Source of the DNA: Clostridium sp. 1001271st1 H5
Lineage (GTDB): Bacteria; Bacillota; Clostridia; Lachnospirales; Lachnospiraceae
Direction: 5' to 3'
NCBI RefSeq assembly: GCF_005845215.1
Contig: NZ_SPHO01000035.1
Coordinates: 1 to 35,707, forward strand
DNA length: 35,707 nt
The notes below the pieces were generated by a model. It was not told where the DNA came from. It made no database searches and was given only the letters and a program-made list of their open reading frames with translations. The position numbers were made by a program, and so were the translations under genes. Below are positions 23,415 to 31,398 of this stretch, in pieces. Within the stretch, counting starts at the first letter, position 1. The number at the start of each line of letters is the position of its first letter.

Positions 23415-23454
23415 ATTCTACTCCTCCTCATATTTTTTCTCTTTATGTTTCCTC

Positions 23455-24639
23455 TTAGCCTAATACATTCATAAATAAAGTAATAACAGTCGAATTTACA
23501 AGGTCCGCAAACATACTTCCCACAATCGGTATAATCAAAAATGCCCTGAGCGCCGGTCCATATACGCTTGTTACTGCATTCATATTTGCTATTGCATTAG
23601 GTGTGGCGCCAAGACCAAAGCCGCATGTGCCGGCCGTCATTACAGCAGCGTCATAATCACGTCCCAGGCTATTGAATATTATAAAATATGCAAACAGTCC
23701 AACCAATACTGTTTCAGCTAAAAGCGTTACAATCATTGGTATGGCCAAACTTGCAAGAAGCCACAATTCCATGCTCATCATAGCCATGGAAAGGAACAGG
23801 CTTAAAGATACATCTCCGGTAATCTCAATTTCTTCATCTGGCAGAACAATTCCTTTACAATCACAGACATTACGAAGTATGCATCCTGCAAGAAGTGACC
23901 CTACTGCAGCGGAAAAGGTCATCAGCCGGTTCAAAATATCGGAAATTATTGTACCTAACCCTACGCAAAGAAGAAGCAGTGCCACAGCCAGCATTATTTT
24001 TTCTCCGCTCAGGATATTATGAGTTTTCTCATTGACAAAGGCTTCATCTTCCTGTTCATGCGTAACAGACTTTCTATTAAGCTGCATGATTCTGATTCTG
24101 GCCAGAGGACCGCCAATGACACATCCTGCTACAAGACCATAGGTCGCTGCCGCATAAGACGCTGTTGCTGCTGATGCTACGCCTGCTTGTTCAATCAGGA
24201 CACCAAAGGCTGCTGCCGTTCCATGGCCCCCTACCAGTGGAACAGAACCAATGGCTGTGCCGAGAAGTGGATTCATACCAAAAGCTGACACTATGGCTGC
24301 CCCCAGAACATTCTGGAGAACACACAGAATCCCTACAAGAAAAATAATGATAACGAGTTGGATTCCGCCTTTCTTCAGCACCTTCATCCTTGCATTAAAT
24401 CCAATACTACAGAAAAACACAAGCATAAACGCAGTCTGTAACGTTGTATCCATAGTAAGAATCAGTATCCCTGTCACATGTAACACCAGTGTTGCTGTTG
24501 CAAAAATAATGCCGCCCACGACTGGTGCGGGTATACAATATTTTTGCAGGAAAAAAACTTTTGTTTTGATAAATTTACCAACATAATACACAATAACTGC
24601 AATCGCAGTTGTCAAAAACATGTTCAAAGATATTTCCAT
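23455..24639 (-). CDS. ESS-family sodium:glutamate symporter (GltS-like) 1
   Basis: 394 residues. Motifs: QKYCIPAPVVGGII near the N-terminus, VPLVGGHGTAAAFGVLIEQ in the central re-entrant loop, and TAGTCGFGLGATPNAIANM in the second. These are the standard GltS signatures. The ATG at 24639 follows AAAGGAG and excludes 12 upstream codons. It is the first gene of the operon, with a consensus promoter and operator site 2 upstream. The product should import glutamate or a glutamate-like amino acid. Confidence 0.92.
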   Translation of the reverse strand: MEISLNMFLTTAIAVIVYYVGKFIKTKVFFLQKYCIPAPVVGGIIFATATLVLHVTGILILTMDTTLQTAFMLVFFCSIGFNARMKVLKKGGIQLVIIIFLVGILCVLQNVLGAAIVSAFGMNPLLGTAIGSVPLVGGHGTAAAFGVLIEQAGVASAATASYAAATYGLVAGCVIGGPLARIRIMQLNRKSVTHEQEDEAFVNEKTHNILSGEKIMLAVALLLLCVGLGTIISDILNRLMTFSAAVGSLLAGCILRNVCDCKGIVLPDEEIEITGDVSLSLFLSMAMMSMELWLLASLAIPMIVTLLAETVLVGLFAYFIIFNSLGRDYDAAVMTAGTCGFGLGATPNAIANMNAVTSVYGPALRAFLIIPIVGSMFADLVNSTVITLFMNVLG

Positions 24640-24713
24640 ATTTTCTCCTTTCCCTAACTGCATATACCTGGACAAAGGGCCGGGAATATGCCTGCGCCTT
24701 TAATCGTATTTAA

Positions 24714-24725
24714 ATTGTCGACATT
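24714..24725. promoter_or_regulatory. Operator ATTGTCGACATT (site 2)
   Basis: A near-perfect palindrome, one mismatch from site 1, lying exactly 10 bases downstream of the -10 box of the gltS operon. Bound regulator would cover the transcription start. Confidence 0.72.
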
Positions 24726-24735
24726 TTATATTTTT

Positions 24736-24764
24736 ATTGTATAATATCTCATTTGCTTTGTCAA
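24736..24764 (-). promoter_or_regulatory. Promoter of the gltS-aminotransferase-esterase operon
   Basis: On minus, perfect TTGACA (24759-24764), a 17-base spacer and TACAAT (24736-24741). Confidence 0.75.
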
Positions 24765-24840
24765 TATGATAATATTATATATTTTTTTTACGAACAAAAT
24801 ATTAAAAATGTACTATTTTCAAGAATATCCGACCATAATA

Positions 24841-24869
24841 TTGACATATTTAACTAAATGCAATATAAT
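24841..24869 (+). promoter_or_regulatory. Consensus promoter of the second lysR gene
   Basis: TTGACA (24841-24846), 17 bases, TATAAT (24864-24869), a fully consensus sigma-A promoter on plus. A promoter this strong needs repression, which fits the operator just downstream. Confidence 0.8.
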
Positions 24870-24879
24870 CGCCCCATAC

Positions 24880-24891
24880 ATTGTCGACATT
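24880..24891. promoter_or_regulatory. Operator ATTGTCGACATT (site 3)
   Basis: Identical in its 12 bases to site 2, and again exactly 10 bases downstream of the -10 box, here of the divergent lysR gene. Sites 2 and 3 thus frame the shared gltS/lysR intergenic region. Confidence 0.72.
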
Positions 24892-24930
24892 TTGTGTTTA
24901 TTTTTTCAACTCTTCATGGGGGTACTACTT

Positions 24931-25824
24931 ATGGATACCAAAAATCTTATTACCTTTGTCACATTTGCAAAAGAAAAATCGTATTTAAAGACGTCCATGC
25001 AGCTCCACTATGCCCCTTCAACGTTAATCGAGCATATTGCGCAACTGGAACAGGAACTAAGCATCAAGCTTGTGGAAACAGTGGGACGAAAAACCGTATT
25101 AACCAAACAGGGAAAACAATTCCTGCCTTATGCAAGTAATATTCTTGAAAGTGTAAGGATTGCCAAAGATGCCATGGATAATACCCAATCCCTGAAAGGA
25201 ACCATAACCATAGGAATCATTGAATCAATGGCTGCCTATAAGATGTCCTCTGTATTTTCCGAATTTCTTGGGTATCACCCTAATGTCAACTTAATTATTA
25301 AAACAGGAAACAGTGCCTCGCTTCCTGAACAGCTGAGAAATGGTAATTTTGATGTTGTCTTTTTATATGACTGCCTGTCCCCCATATATGAAGGGCTTTT
25401 TCAGCATCTTCTCTTCCAGGAGCGCCTGCAGTTCTGCGTTTCTCCGGGTCACCGGCTGGCTTTTAAAGATGAGGTTTTACCTGTTGACTTTCGCCATGAA
25501 ACCTTCCTCTATCAGCATGAAGATTGCTGCTATTATGATATTTTTCAGGAACTAATCCAAAAAGAAAACCTGAAAATCAGAGACCGCCTGCAAATTGAAA
25601 GCGGAATCCTGATTAAAAAGTATGTTGCCAAAGGCAAAGGAATCTCAATACTACCAAAAAGCATGACCGATGAAGATGTGCTGGACGGCAAGCTGGTATA
25701 CCTGAATTGGGTTGGTGAAGAAATGAAAATAAACGGCAGAATGCTTACATCGAGGGAGCAATGGAAGCCTGCCGCTGTTCAAACATTTATAGAATTTGCC
25801 AAAAACTATTTATATCAAAATTAA
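24931..25824 (+). CDS. LysR-family transcriptional regulator 2
   Basis: 297 residues. The HTH is at about 1-60 (MDTKNLITFVTFAKEKSYLK, then STLIEHIAQLEQELSIKLVE), followed by the effector domain from about 90 (TITIGIIESMAAY). The start at 24931 follows GGGGGT; 55 codons upstream in the same frame were rejected because they cross the promoter and operator site 3. It is divergent from the gltS operon and its own promoter carries the shared operator. That makes it part of the regulon and a probable co-inducer-dependent activator of gltS or glutamate dehydrogenase. The HTH is less canonical than usual (YAPSTLIEHIAQLE replaces QPALSxQIxxLE). Confidence 0.92.
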   Translation: MDTKNLITFVTFAKEKSYLKTSMQLHYAPSTLIEHIAQLEQELSIKLVETVGRKTVLTKQGKQFLPYASNILESVRIAKDAMDNTQSLKGTITIGIIESMAAYKMSSVFSEFLGYHPNVNLIIKTGNSASLPEQLRNGNFDVVFLYDCLSPIYEGLFQHLLFQERLQFCVSPGHRLAFKDEVLPVDFRHETFLYQHEDCCYYDIFQELIQKENLKIRDRLQIESGILIKKYVAKGKGISILPKSMTDEDVLDGKLVYLNWVGEEMKINGRMLTSREQWKPAAVQTFIEFAKNYLYQN

Positions 25825-25927
25825 GCATTTTACTTCATCCTGTATCTGATACGTGTCTTCTATTCTTCTCCATCCACTTTCTCCTCTTTAATTCCTCTTG
25901 CGTTTAAGGCCACTTTATCCAATGATT

Positions 25928-25963
25928 GAAAATGCCCTCAGTATAATACCGAAGGGCATTTTC
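25928..25963. terminator. Bidirectional terminator between lysR 2 and glutamate dehydrogenase
   Basis: A perfect 11-bp stem GAAAATGCCCT/AGGGCATTTTC (25928-25938 with 25953-25963) with a 14-base loop, between two convergent genes. The A/T ends of the arms give a short U-run in both directions. Confidence 0.7.
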
Positions 25964-25985
25964 ATCGAATATGTAGGGAAACGAA

Positions 25986-27332
25986 TCAACATATCCCCTG
26001 TGCCAACATCGCCTCGGCAACCTTCTGAAAACCGGCAAGATTAGCACCAGCTACATAGTTACCCGGGCAACCGTATCTTGTTGCTGCATCATCAATGTTA
26101 TGGAAGATGTTCTTCATGATGCCCTGAAGGCGCATATCCACCTCTTCTCTTGTCCAGGCAAGATGTTCGGCGTTCTGGGCCATTTCCAAAGAAGACACGG
26201 CAACACCGCCTGCATTTACTGCTTTAGACGGAAGAACCGATATACCATTGGACATCAACAAATCTACCGCCTCCTGTCTGGTAGGCATATTAGAAACTTC
26301 AATAAGATGCTTGCAATGTCCTTCTTCAAGAATTCGTTCTGCATCCTCTTTGCCAATCTCATTTTGGGTGGCGCACGGCATATAAATATCTGCATTTACC
26401 CTGCCCCATGGTTTCTCTCCTGCATGATATTCAACATGGTATTTGTCAGCATAGTCTTTTACACAATCCCTGCAGGATGCCCGCATCTCCAGTAAATAAT
26501 CAATCTTATCACCGGAAATACCATCCGGGTCATAAATGTATCCATCCGGACCCGAGAGCGTTATGACCTTGCCCCCCAGCTCATGGATTTTTTTACATAC
26601 GCCCCATGAGACATTTCCAAAACCTGATACAGCAAATGTTGTTCCTGCTATTTCTTTATCAATTGTCTTAAAATACTCCTGTGTAAAATATACAGCTCCA
26701 TATCCAGTCGCCTCGGTCCTTCCCAATGAACCTCCATAGGAGAGCCCTTTTCCTGACAATGCACCTGCCTCATAGGCACCACGGATACGTTTGTACTGTC
26801 CATACAGATACCCTATCTCTCTTGCCCCCACCCCTATGTCTCCGGCCGGGCAGTCTGTATCAGGACCTATGTAACGATACAACTCAGTCATGAATGACTG
26901 GCAAAAACGCATCACCTCTGCATCTGATTTTCCTTTCGGGTCAAAATCAGAACCACCTTTTCCTCCGCCAATGGGAAGCCCTGTTAAAGAATTCTTAAAA
27001 ATCTGTTCAAACCCAAGGAATTTTATAATGCTGATATTAACTGTGGGATGAAACCTAAGTCCCCCCTTATATGGCCCGATGCTGCTGGAAAATTGTACGC
27101 GGTAACCTCTGTTAACCTGTACTTTTCCATCATCATCTACCCATGGTACACGAAAAGTCACTGCCTTTTCAGGTTCAACTATCCTCTCCAGAATACCCGC
27201 CTTTTCATACCTGTCATCATTGTCCATAATTGGACGAAGAGAATTAAGTACCTCTCTGACTGTCTGAAGAAACTCCGGCTGTTCTGCATTTTTAGCTTCT
27301 GTTGCTGCTATAACCCTATCTACGTATGACAT
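25986..27332 (-). CDS. gdhA: Glutamate dehydrogenase, hexameric class I
   Basis: 448 residues. Substrate-site blocks are GPYKGGLRFHPTVN and GGGKGGSDFDPKGKSD with the two lysines. The catalytic Asp is in CPAGDIGVG. The nucleotide-binding domain has SGFGNVSWG followed by TLSGPDGYIYDPDG. The sequence resembles, from memory, the NAD-dependent enzyme of Clostridium symbiosum, including that last segment, but the cofactor cannot be fixed by eye. The start at 27332 follows AAGGAGGAG; 21 upstream codons were dropped. It interconverts glutamate and 2-oxoglutarate plus ammonia. It would regenerate the amino acceptor for the aminotransferase and feed 2-oxoglutarate to the KorABCD complex. Confidence 0.95.
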   Translation of the reverse strand: MSYVDRVIAATEAKNAEQPEFLQTVREVLNSLRPIMDNDDRYEKAGILERIVEPEKAVTFRVPWVDDDGKVQVNRGYRVQFSSSIGPYKGGLRFHPTVNISIIKFLGFEQIFKNSLTGLPIGGGKGGSDFDPKGKSDAEVMRFCQSFMTELYRYIGPDTDCPAGDIGVGAREIGYLYGQYKRIRGAYEAGALSGKGLSYGGSLGRTEATGYGAVYFTQEYFKTIDKEIAGTTFAVSGFGNVSWGVCKKIHELGGKVITLSGPDGYIYDPDGISGDKIDYLLEMRASCRDCVKDYADKYHVEYHAGEKPWGRVNADIYMPCATQNEIGKEDAERILEEGHCKHLIEVSNMPTRQEAVDLLMSNGISVLPSKAVNAGGVAVSSLEMAQNAEHLAWTREEVDMRLQGIMKNIFHNIDDAATRYGCPGNYVAGANLAGFQKVAEAMLAQGIC

Positions 27333-27399
27333 CTTCTCCTCCTTGTAATACACACCTTGTATATTCATTTTCAAGAGCTCTTTCGATGATTTCATTATA

Positions 27400-27480
27400 A
27401 AAGATATTAGAGTCAGTGCATTCGGTAATCCCGAAAACGATGTTCGGAAATACTGAATCCATTGTCATGAAAACATAACT
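27400..27480. promoter_or_regulatory. Upstream region of glutamate dehydrogenase with dyad symmetry
   Basis: A TATAAT is visible on minus near 27396-27401, about 65 bases upstream of gdhA, without a good -35. Just upstream are two interlocked dyads: ATTCGGTA with TACTGAAT and, inside, CCGAA with TTCGG. They could bind an activator. Pattern only. Confidence 0.3.
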
Positions 27481-27572
27481 TGTTTTCTATTAACCAATTC
27501 CCTAATTAGCTCTGCCTCTTCTGTCCACAATGAAGCTGTAGTCTGTCTGAATAATTCCTACGAATATATAAT
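27470..27572 (-). pseudogene. Remnant of a second sucC (succinate-CoA ligase beta) gene
   Basis: Minus-strand reading gives IFVGIIQTD and, after an internal deletion, ASLWTEEAELIRELVNRK. They match IFGGITQTD and SSLTEGAELIMKLVNRK of the intact SucC encoded at 4910-6082. At DNA level, TTCTATTAACCAATT and TAGCTCTGC are shared with the end of that gene. The segment between the two blocks (about 70 codons) is missing and stops have accumulated. It shows that a succinyl-CoA ligase operon once stood next to gdhA. Confidence 0.65.
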
Positions 27573-27632
27573 GATATTATTTTCACAAGCAACCAGCCAA
27601 TTGTGCATACTCGCATATCTATTTAACTGAGT

Positions 27633-27671
27633 CAAAAAAAGTGATACAGCAAATACTATTCTTTTGCTGTA
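27633..27671 (-). terminator. Terminator of the PTS operon
   Basis: A 9-bp stem TACAGCAAA/TTTGCTGTA (27645-27653 with 27663-27671). On minus it is followed by TCAC and then TTTTTTTGAC. It lies 24 bases after the last gene of the PTS operon. Confidence 0.8.
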
Positions 27672-27694
27672 CCACATCTCTTTTATTAACCATA

Positions 27695-28900
27695 CTATTC
27701 AATTGGATTTGTCCCACATATGTCCCTATATCCGTTAATAATCAGTTGATATACTATATGTTCATCTTTATTGTCAAGATTTAGAGAACAAAATCTACAG
27801 ACTGTACGTTCAATTCCATTATTCCTAAGATATGTCCGTAATCTCATGGATTGTTCATCTTTTTCATTTTCATACAAAAAAACATAAGCGCAACAGCGGG
27901 TTATAAAGTATGGAATTATGCCATGCTTGACACAACACAACGCAGGTCCAATGAAGCGGTCATTCTTTCCAAGTTTTCGGATAGGGTCACGGACAATTCG
28001 ATACAGGCTATCGGAAAAATGTTTAGTACGGAATACAGTCACTGGCTGACGTGCCTGGTCTTCATTCCTGGGAGGAAGACCATATTGGGCCATGACAGCC
28101 TGGTATCCTTCCACAGATGCATAATATGCCATTTGGGATGCCTGCATATCGTAAGCGGCATCATACGTATTTGTAATTCCTTTAGTCAATGCTACAAAAG
28201 CCATGCTGCATTGTACCAGGTTACCTGCCCAAATTTTAATTGCCATAGCTCCATCCAGCCCTTGCTCCAAGCGAAAAAAATCTGGTCTAGAAAAATCATT
28301 CTCCAACTCAGGTATATTATCAACCCGTAGTATAGCCTTGTCATCTCCTATAATACGAAATGTATCCTCTGTCTGTTCGAGAATGTCCGGCAGAAGATTC
28401 TTCCTATTAACAATGCTCATCACCAGGATAACCGTATCTTTGTAATAAGAGTAGGCTTCACCCAAAAGCCTTTTTTGTAAACCTGTCTCAAAATATTCCC
28501 TTAATCCTACATAATTTGCTCCCAGGGTAATCATCAAGCGGCCTTTTATACCGTGACTCATGCGAAACTGAATGGCTTCTGATAAATCGTCCAACGCGCT
28601 GTCAAAGTCTTCCGGCCGTAAGGCAGTGGAAACTAAATCTGTATCAGCTAATGCTTCCATATACTGCTGGCGCTCTGTAACAGTATTAACTGTGCGATAT
28701 CCTGTAATTTTACGCTCCTGCCGGGTTCCTTCCTTTAAATTTGTCATCTGCACTGTATAATATCCCTGTTCTCTCAACCCCTCAGTCAAATGTGTTTTCG
28801 GATCTGCAAATATAATCTCATACCCTTCCCTATCATATAGTTCCCCCAGCATTCCTCTCCCACTGCGACCGGAACCGATTATCACAACTTTTTTCCGCAA
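27695..28900 (-). CDS. Mannitol-dehydrogenase-like NAD(P)-binding protein
   Basis: 401 residues. It opens with a Rossmann dinucleotide fold, VVIIGSGRSGRGMLGELYD (residues 4-22), of the GxGxxGRG type seen in mannitol-1-phosphate 5-dehydrogenase, followed by IIFADPKTHLTEGL. The C-terminal half is helical, but the family's catalytic K-x4-N-x3-H signature is only partly kept (KIWAGNLVQC: Lys and Asn, no His). It may act on another polyol or sugar acid phosphate, or have lost hydride-transfer chemistry. The start is a TTG after AAAGGAGG; no ATG fits. It is the last gene of the PTS operon, 21 bases after the phosphotriesterase-like gene. Confidence 0.75.
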   Translation of the reverse strand: MRKKVVIIGSGRSGRGMLGELYDREGYEIIFADPKTHLTEGLREQGYYTVQMTNLKEGTRQERKITGYRTVNTVTERQQYMEALADTDLVSTALRPEDFDSALDDLSEAIQFRMSHGIKGRLMITLGANYVGLREYFETGLQKRLLGEAYSYYKDTVILVMSIVNRKNLLPDILEQTEDTFRIIGDDKAILRVDNIPELENDFSRPDFFRLEQGLDGAMAIKIWAGNLVQCSMAFVALTKGITNTYDAAYDMQASQMAYYASVEGYQAVMAQYGLPPRNEDQARQPVTVFRTKHFSDSLYRIVRDPIRKLGKNDRFIGPALCCVKHGIIPYFITRCCAYVFLYENEKDEQSMRLRTYLRNNGIERTVCRFCSLNLDNKDEHIVYQLIINGYRDICGTNPIE

Positions 28901-28921
28901 TATCCCTTCACCTCCTTTATA

Positions 28922-29866
28922 TCAGGTAAACAACCGCTTTGGATTCTCTACAAATATAGTATGAATTTGCTCATCTGTTACCTTCTTTTCCTTTAACATT
29001 GGAATCACCACTCTTATTATATAGCTGAGGGAATCCGGAGCATAGTTTATATATTGTCTATGATTCCAATCAGCCCAGCGTGTCGAGTTATAACAAATTA
29101 CCGCATCGTGAGATAGTATTAACTGCGAAGCATATCCCTTTTGGCATAATTTCACAATTGTCTTAATATTGAATTCCAGATGATGTGCATTGAAGTTCAT
29201 TTGATCAATAGCCAGATAGCTACCTCTTTTCATTACATTTTCTGCATAGTCCAGCGGGTCTCCCTCACGAAAATGACCTATAACTACTTTGGAAAGATCT
29301 GCTCCCTGCTCCTCGAATATATCCAACTGGAACAATCCTTGCCTGGTATTTTCAGGTCGGCAATGAGTGATAATAGGCAGACCACTCTCCTTTTGTGCCT
29401 GAGCGCAGGCCCGAAGTATCTTTTTATTGTTTTTCGTAAAGCCAAATTCTCCAGTCCCACATTTAATTACACCACATCGGGATATTGTTCCCTGAATACC
29501 ACACTCAATCTCCCTCATTATCATCTTAAGCATATTAAGTTCACTTATATGGTTTACCCAGAGATCTTCGTCTACATAGACGCCGGTAGATGCAATTATA
29601 TTTAGGCCGCTCCGCTCTGCCGCTGCCTGCATCAAATCTACATCACGTCCAATATTCAATGGTGTTGCATCCACGATTGTCTTTACACCATGACGTTTAG
29701 CATCCATCAATACGCCACATATCATATCCAGGGCTTCTTCCCTATTAAACCACTCAGAATCAGCGATACGGTTATTCCAGTTCCCCAAATAAATGTGTTC
29801 ATGCATCAATGTGAAACCTAATTCTGACACGTCTAATGTGCCATTGACCGTTTGTGCCTTATTCAT
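28922..29866 (-). CDS. Phosphotriesterase-related metal-dependent hydrolase
   Basis: 314 residues; TIM-barrel amidohydrolase of the phosphotriesterase (PTE/PHP) group. All metal ligands are present: His22 and His24 (LMHEHIYLG), Lys135 for carbamylation (GVIKCGTGE), His168 (ITHCRPEN), His198 (VIGHFREGD) and Asp254 (LSHDAVICY). Bacterial members are mostly lactonases or sugar-phosphate/lactone hydrolases rather than true phosphotriesterases. In a PTS operon it likely opens a phosphorylated sugar lactone or cyclic ester made from the imported sugar. The start follows AAGGAGG. It lies 12 bases after the HD gene. Confidence 0.9.
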   Translation of the reverse strand: MNKAQTVNGTLDVSELGFTLMHEHIYLGNWNNRIADSEWFNREEALDMICGVLMDAKRHGVKTIVDATPLNIGRDVDLMQAAAERSGLNIIASTGVYVDEDLWVNHISELNMLKMIMREIECGIQGTISRCGVIKCGTGEFGFTKNNKKILRACAQAQKESGLPIITHCRPENTRQGLFQLDIFEEQGADLSKVVIGHFREGDPLDYAENVMKRGSYLAIDQMNFNAHHLEFNIKTIVKLCQKGYASQLILSHDAVICYNSTRWADWNHRQYINYAPDSLSYIIRVVIPMLKEKKVTDEQIHTIFVENPKRLFT

Positions 29867-29878
29867 AATAATGCCTCC

Positions 29879-30439
29879 TTAACCAAAATAGAATGGTCTT
29901 CTATGAATCAGCATGTAAATGTGGTCTGCAGAATTCAAATCAGCATAATGTAAAATCTGGGCCATAGGATCTTCTACATGGTGAAAACTCTTGGGTGAGT
30001 GGGTTGCTACCAAAGCTACTATACGATTCGGAAATCCCAACTCTTTCAGTAGCATAGCACCTAGAACACCATGGGGTATATCCTGAGTATATCCCTCACT
30101 TAGCAACAATGGTTTGTCAATATCGTGAAGCAACAGAAGCAGCAGAAGCTCCTCACGGTCTACTTTTTCTGTCCAGCCATCATTCCATTTTTTTTCAGCA
30201 TATTCTTCCATGTGAAGTCCCAAATCAACCACCTCATTGACATGGTCCACAAACCCATAATGAGTACAATGAGCAGAAAAGGGAATTTCCTCCAGCGTAG
30301 TAAATGTACTGTTTGTCAGTACAGTATGGTACGCTGTCAGTACTCTTTCCCTATTTTCTTCTTCCAACTGAAAAATTCCTGGAAAACATTTGATAATTAC
30401 CGATTTATCGGCTTCATCCGGATATTTAATCTGGTACAT
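29879..30439 (-). CDS. HD-domain metal-dependent phosphohydrolase
   Basis: 186 residues. The HD signature is complete: His66 (FVDHVNEVV), His105-Asp106 (LLLHDIDKPLL), His123 (IPHGVLGAM), His147 (ATHSPKS) and Asp167 (YADLNSAD). The extra His residues suggest a two-metal site. Such small HD proteins hydrolyse phosphate monoesters or nucleotides, or oxidise polyols if di-iron (myo-inositol oxygenase-like). Its start overlaps the end of the isomerase-like gene by 14 bases. The substrate is probably a phosphorylated intermediate of this PTS pathway; that is inference. Confidence 0.82.
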   Translation of the reverse strand: MYQIKYPDEADKSVIIKCFPGIFQLEEENRERVLTAYHTVLTNSTFTTLEEIPFSAHCTHYGFVDHVNEVVDLGLHMEEYAEKKWNDGWTEKVDREELLLLLLLHDIDKPLLLSEGYTQDIPHGVLGAMLLKELGFPNRIVALVATHSPKSFHHVEDPMAQILHYADLNSADHIYMLIHRRPFYFG

Positions 30440-31388
30440 TATTTACATCCTTTCTGTCAATATAAGAGATAAAAGCCAAATCCATATTTCCAGACAAATC
30501 AAGGCAACCACTTCCGACCGGCACAAAAAGAGTGTCCGCCGGTTTTATTGTTTCACCACAAATAGTTCCCTTCCCATCCACGCACGTTATAAAATAAAAT
30601 CCCCTATACGAAAACACACCCTCATCCTTATTTTTAATACGCTTTGCCACATACTCACCTGGTACGCTGTGATATGTAGTTATCTGCACGCCATTCTTAA
30701 TCACCGTCTCCCCATCAGTGGCAGAAAGTGGCAGTTCTGGTATATTGACACAATCATATACTTCTTGCAGATTTAAAGGCCGTTTTGTATCATTCCTGTC
30801 ATAATCATAAAAACGGTATGTTACATCCCCATTTGTTCCAAATGTCAGTTTAATGGTTCCTCTCCCAATACCACCATGAATCACACCTGCCGGAGTATGT
30901 ACAAACTGGCCATCCCGTACTTTAAGATGGTCAAACAGATGCTCCCAATCTTTTGTCTCTACCATCCGTTTGAACTCCGCCATATTTTTTGCGCGATTTC
31001 CAAACAGAGTTGTATGAATCTCATCAGTAGCATGTATTGCCACACTGCCGGATACCTTCCCCTTTTCTCCCTGTCGTTTCATCGCATAGTCATCATCCGG
31101 GTGTAGCTGGTAAGATTGCTTTCCTTCATTGCATGTGGTTGTCATGCGAATGGGAAAGATGCTTTCATGACATCCAAATAAATCCGGATTATTTGCATAA
31201 AACACGGAAAGCGGCTGTCCTGTCTCGGCAACCATGTTATCCAACTGTCCTGGTATTGCAATTACATGATAAATAGTACCTATATTTTCCTGGTCCGTAT
31301 CCAGATGATACTGGTCAATCAACTTTCTTCCTCCCCATACAAATGATTTATAAAGAGGCAATATATGATATATTTTTTTCTCAGACAT
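30426..31388 (-). CDS. Mannose-6-phosphate isomerase-like cupin (class I, altered metal site)
   Basis: 320 residues. It resembles short class I phosphomannose isomerases: SFVWGGRKL near the N-terminus, SYQLHPDDDYA with Gln94 and His96, and PAGVIHGGIGRGT with His171. The conserved GKTECWY segment, whose Glu is the third zinc ligand, is replaced by GKVSGSVAIHA, so one metal ligand is missing. It may bind metal differently or isomerise another sugar phosphate. The start at 31388 follows AAGGAG; 16 upstream codons overlapping EIID were dropped. It lies 10 bases after EIID in the operon. Confidence 0.8.
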   Translation of the reverse strand: MSEKKIYHILPLYKSFVWGGRKLIDQYHLDTDQENIGTIYHVIAIPGQLDNMVAETGQPLSVFYANNPDLFGCHESIFPIRMTTTCNEGKQSYQLHPDDDYAMKRQGEKGKVSGSVAIHATDEIHTTLFGNRAKNMAEFKRMVETKDWEHLFDHLKVRDGQFVHTPAGVIHGGIGRGTIKLTFGTNGDVTYRFYDYDRNDTKRPLNLQEVYDCVNIPELPLSATDGETVIKNGVQITTYHSVPGEYVAKRIKNKDEGVFSYRGFYFITCVDGKGTICGETIKPADTLFVPVGSGCLDLSGNMDLAFISYIDRKDVNNVPD

Positions 31389-31398
31389 TCTAATCTCC

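Noticed and set aside
24766..24930. 55-codon N-terminal extension of the second LysR protein
   Set aside because: It would cover a consensus promoter and operator site 3, and the ATG at 24931 has a proper ribosome binding site and the normal LysR length.
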